From the NCBI GenBank assembly GCA_963667815.1, contig OY764021.1: DNA of 64,000 bases; one strand, written 5' to 3'. The notes beneath the pieces were generated by a model. It was not told where the DNA came from, ran no database searches, and saw nothing but the letters and a program-made list of their open reading frames with translations. Shown in pieces: positions 63,233-64,000 of the stretch (the first letter of the stretch is position 1; every line of letters begins with the position of its first letter). The translations under genes were made by a program, and so were the position numbers. This DNA is from Saccharicrinis sp963667815 (GTDB lineage: Bacteria > Bacteroidota > Bacteroidia > Bacteroidales > Marinilabiliaceae).

Positions 63233-64000
63233 TTACTTTAAGTTAAAACTACCTTTTAATCCTGTTTGTGAACTCGTTCCTACCATTACATCAAAAGCAC
63301 CTGGTTCTACTAAATAGTTTCCTTCTCCATCATAAAATCCAAGTTCTTCGTTGGTCAATACAAAATCTACAGTTTTAGCTTCGTGCGCTTTTAAGTTAAT
63401 TTTTTCAAAACCTTTAAGTTCTTTTATCGGACGAACCACTGCTGCGGCAATATCTCGAATATACAACTGAACCACTTCTTCGCCATCCACCTCACTCGTA
63501 TTAGTAACTTTTACTGAAACTTTAATATTATTTTGATCTGAATCATCAATAACTAAATCACTGTATTCAAACTCGGAATAACTTAAACCATATCCAAATG
63601 GGAAAACAGGTGTATTTTCTTCATCTGTATAGTGCGACCAGAATACATTCTTTTCAGCATTTACCGGGCGTCCGGTATTAAAATGATTGTAATAAATAGG
63701 ACACTGACCAACACTACGAGGAAAGGTCATAGGTAATTTACCCGAAGGATTATATTCACCAAACAGAACATCAGCAATCGCGTTTCCTGACTGGGTTCCC
63801 AATTGCCAGGCTTCTACAATTACAGGTATATTTTCAGCGGCCCAAGGAATGGCTAAAGGGCGACCGTTCATCAGTACCAACACAATATTTTTATTAACCT
63901 TATAAACTTCTTCTAAAAGTTCTTGCTGTAACCCAGGTAACCCAATCTTTGTTCTGCTTCGGGACTCTCCTGAATGGAATCCATGCTCACCTAATACCAT
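63233..64000 (-). CDS. GH3 beta-glucosidase, C-terminal part (5' end beyond window)
   Basis: The last 255 residues of a glycoside hydrolase family 3 enzyme, BglX type. The (alpha/beta)6 sandwich C-terminal domain shows GESRSRTKIGLPG, VLVLMNGRPLAIPW, VEAWQLGTQSGNAIADVLFG, YNPSGKLPMTFPRSVGQ and FPFGYGLSYSEFEY. A fibronectin-III-like end domain (VKVTNTSEVDGEEVVQLYI) follows. The nucleophile domain lies outside the window; the first visible codon is not a real start. It would convert imported oligosaccharides to glucose and may be part of the same glucan locus. Confidence 0.9.
   Translation of the reverse strand: MVLGEHGFHSGESRSRTKIGLPGLQQELLEEVYKVNKNIVLVLMNGRPLAIPWAAENIPVIVEAWQLGTQSGNAIADVLFGEYNPSGKLPMTFPRSVGQCPIYYNHFNTGRPVNAEKNVFWSHYTDEENTPVFPFGYGLSYSEFEYSDLVIDDSDQNNIKVSVKVTNTSEVDGEEVVQLYIRDIAAAVVRPIKELKGFEKINLKAHEAKTVDFVLTNEELGFYDGEGNYLVEPGAFDVMVGTSSQTGLKGSFNLK

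Overview
The window reads as a chromosomal segment of an AT-rich, Gram-negative Bacteroidota. Evidence: SusC/SusD proteins, type IX secretion regulators (PorX, PorW/SprE) plus a cargo protein with a type IX sorting tail, LytTR regulators, PspC/PadR envelope genes, and recurring promoters of the Bacteroidota form TTTG/ATTG-N20-21-TAnnTTTG. A free-living marine or sediment member (Marinilabiliales-like) is my inference from the laminarin-type PUL, the pectin lyase and the nif-associated small protein; it is not proven. No rRNA, tRNA, CRISPR array or intact insertion sequence was seen.

Layout. 1-2171: 3' truncated 7TMR-DISM sensor kinase (minus). 2338-5393 (plus): PEP-synthase/PPDK regulator, a long FolE variant followed by a QueD/PTPS homologue, and a Rop-like small protein. 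5448-7283: chemoreceptor. 11234-7572 (minus): envelope-stress style operon of a small exported protein, PadR, PspC, a previously uncalled 49-residue membrane peptide overlapping the PspC stop codon, a second PspC and a DUF4252 protein. 11521-15636: trpS, an outer-membrane barrel and a large coiled-coil lipoprotein. 16088-21543: tsaE, porX, porW/sprE, with a divergent sigma-54 response regulator at 21712-23070.

23119-24375 encodes a lipoprotein in which an NTF2-like N-terminal region is fused to a complete subclass B1 metallo-beta-lactamase domain. It is followed by a Gly-x-Phe repeat membrane protein, a membrane LytTR regulator and a PL22 oligogalacturonate lyase. 34435-27572 is a tripartite MacAB-TolC-like efflux operon that ends with its own LytS/LytR-type two-component pair. 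34667-41038 holds small envelope proteins, a GyrI-like protein, an MFS exporter, a patatin phospholipase, a barrel protein and an aldo/keto reductase. 41039-42051 is a gene-free scar containing a 110-base remnant of a second patatin gene and degenerate repeats.

42052-46676 carries two MORN/YwqK-repeat proteins, a DEAD-box helicase and a DUF2007 protein. 46862-64000 (minus) is a beta-1,3/1,6-glucan (laminarin-type) polysaccharide utilization locus: GH3 (5' cut off by the window end), a membrane one-component regulator, SusC, SusD, a surface glycan-binding lipoprotein, GH16, two tandem GH128-CBM6 lipoproteins, a type IX-secreted carbohydrate-binding protein and GH30. Terminator hairpins split it into GH3, regulator/SusCD/SGBP, GH16-GH128-GH128-T9SS and GH30 segments. 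The predicted flow is surface binding and endo-cleavage by GH16/GH128, branch removal by GH30, SusCD import and terminal hydrolysis by GH3.
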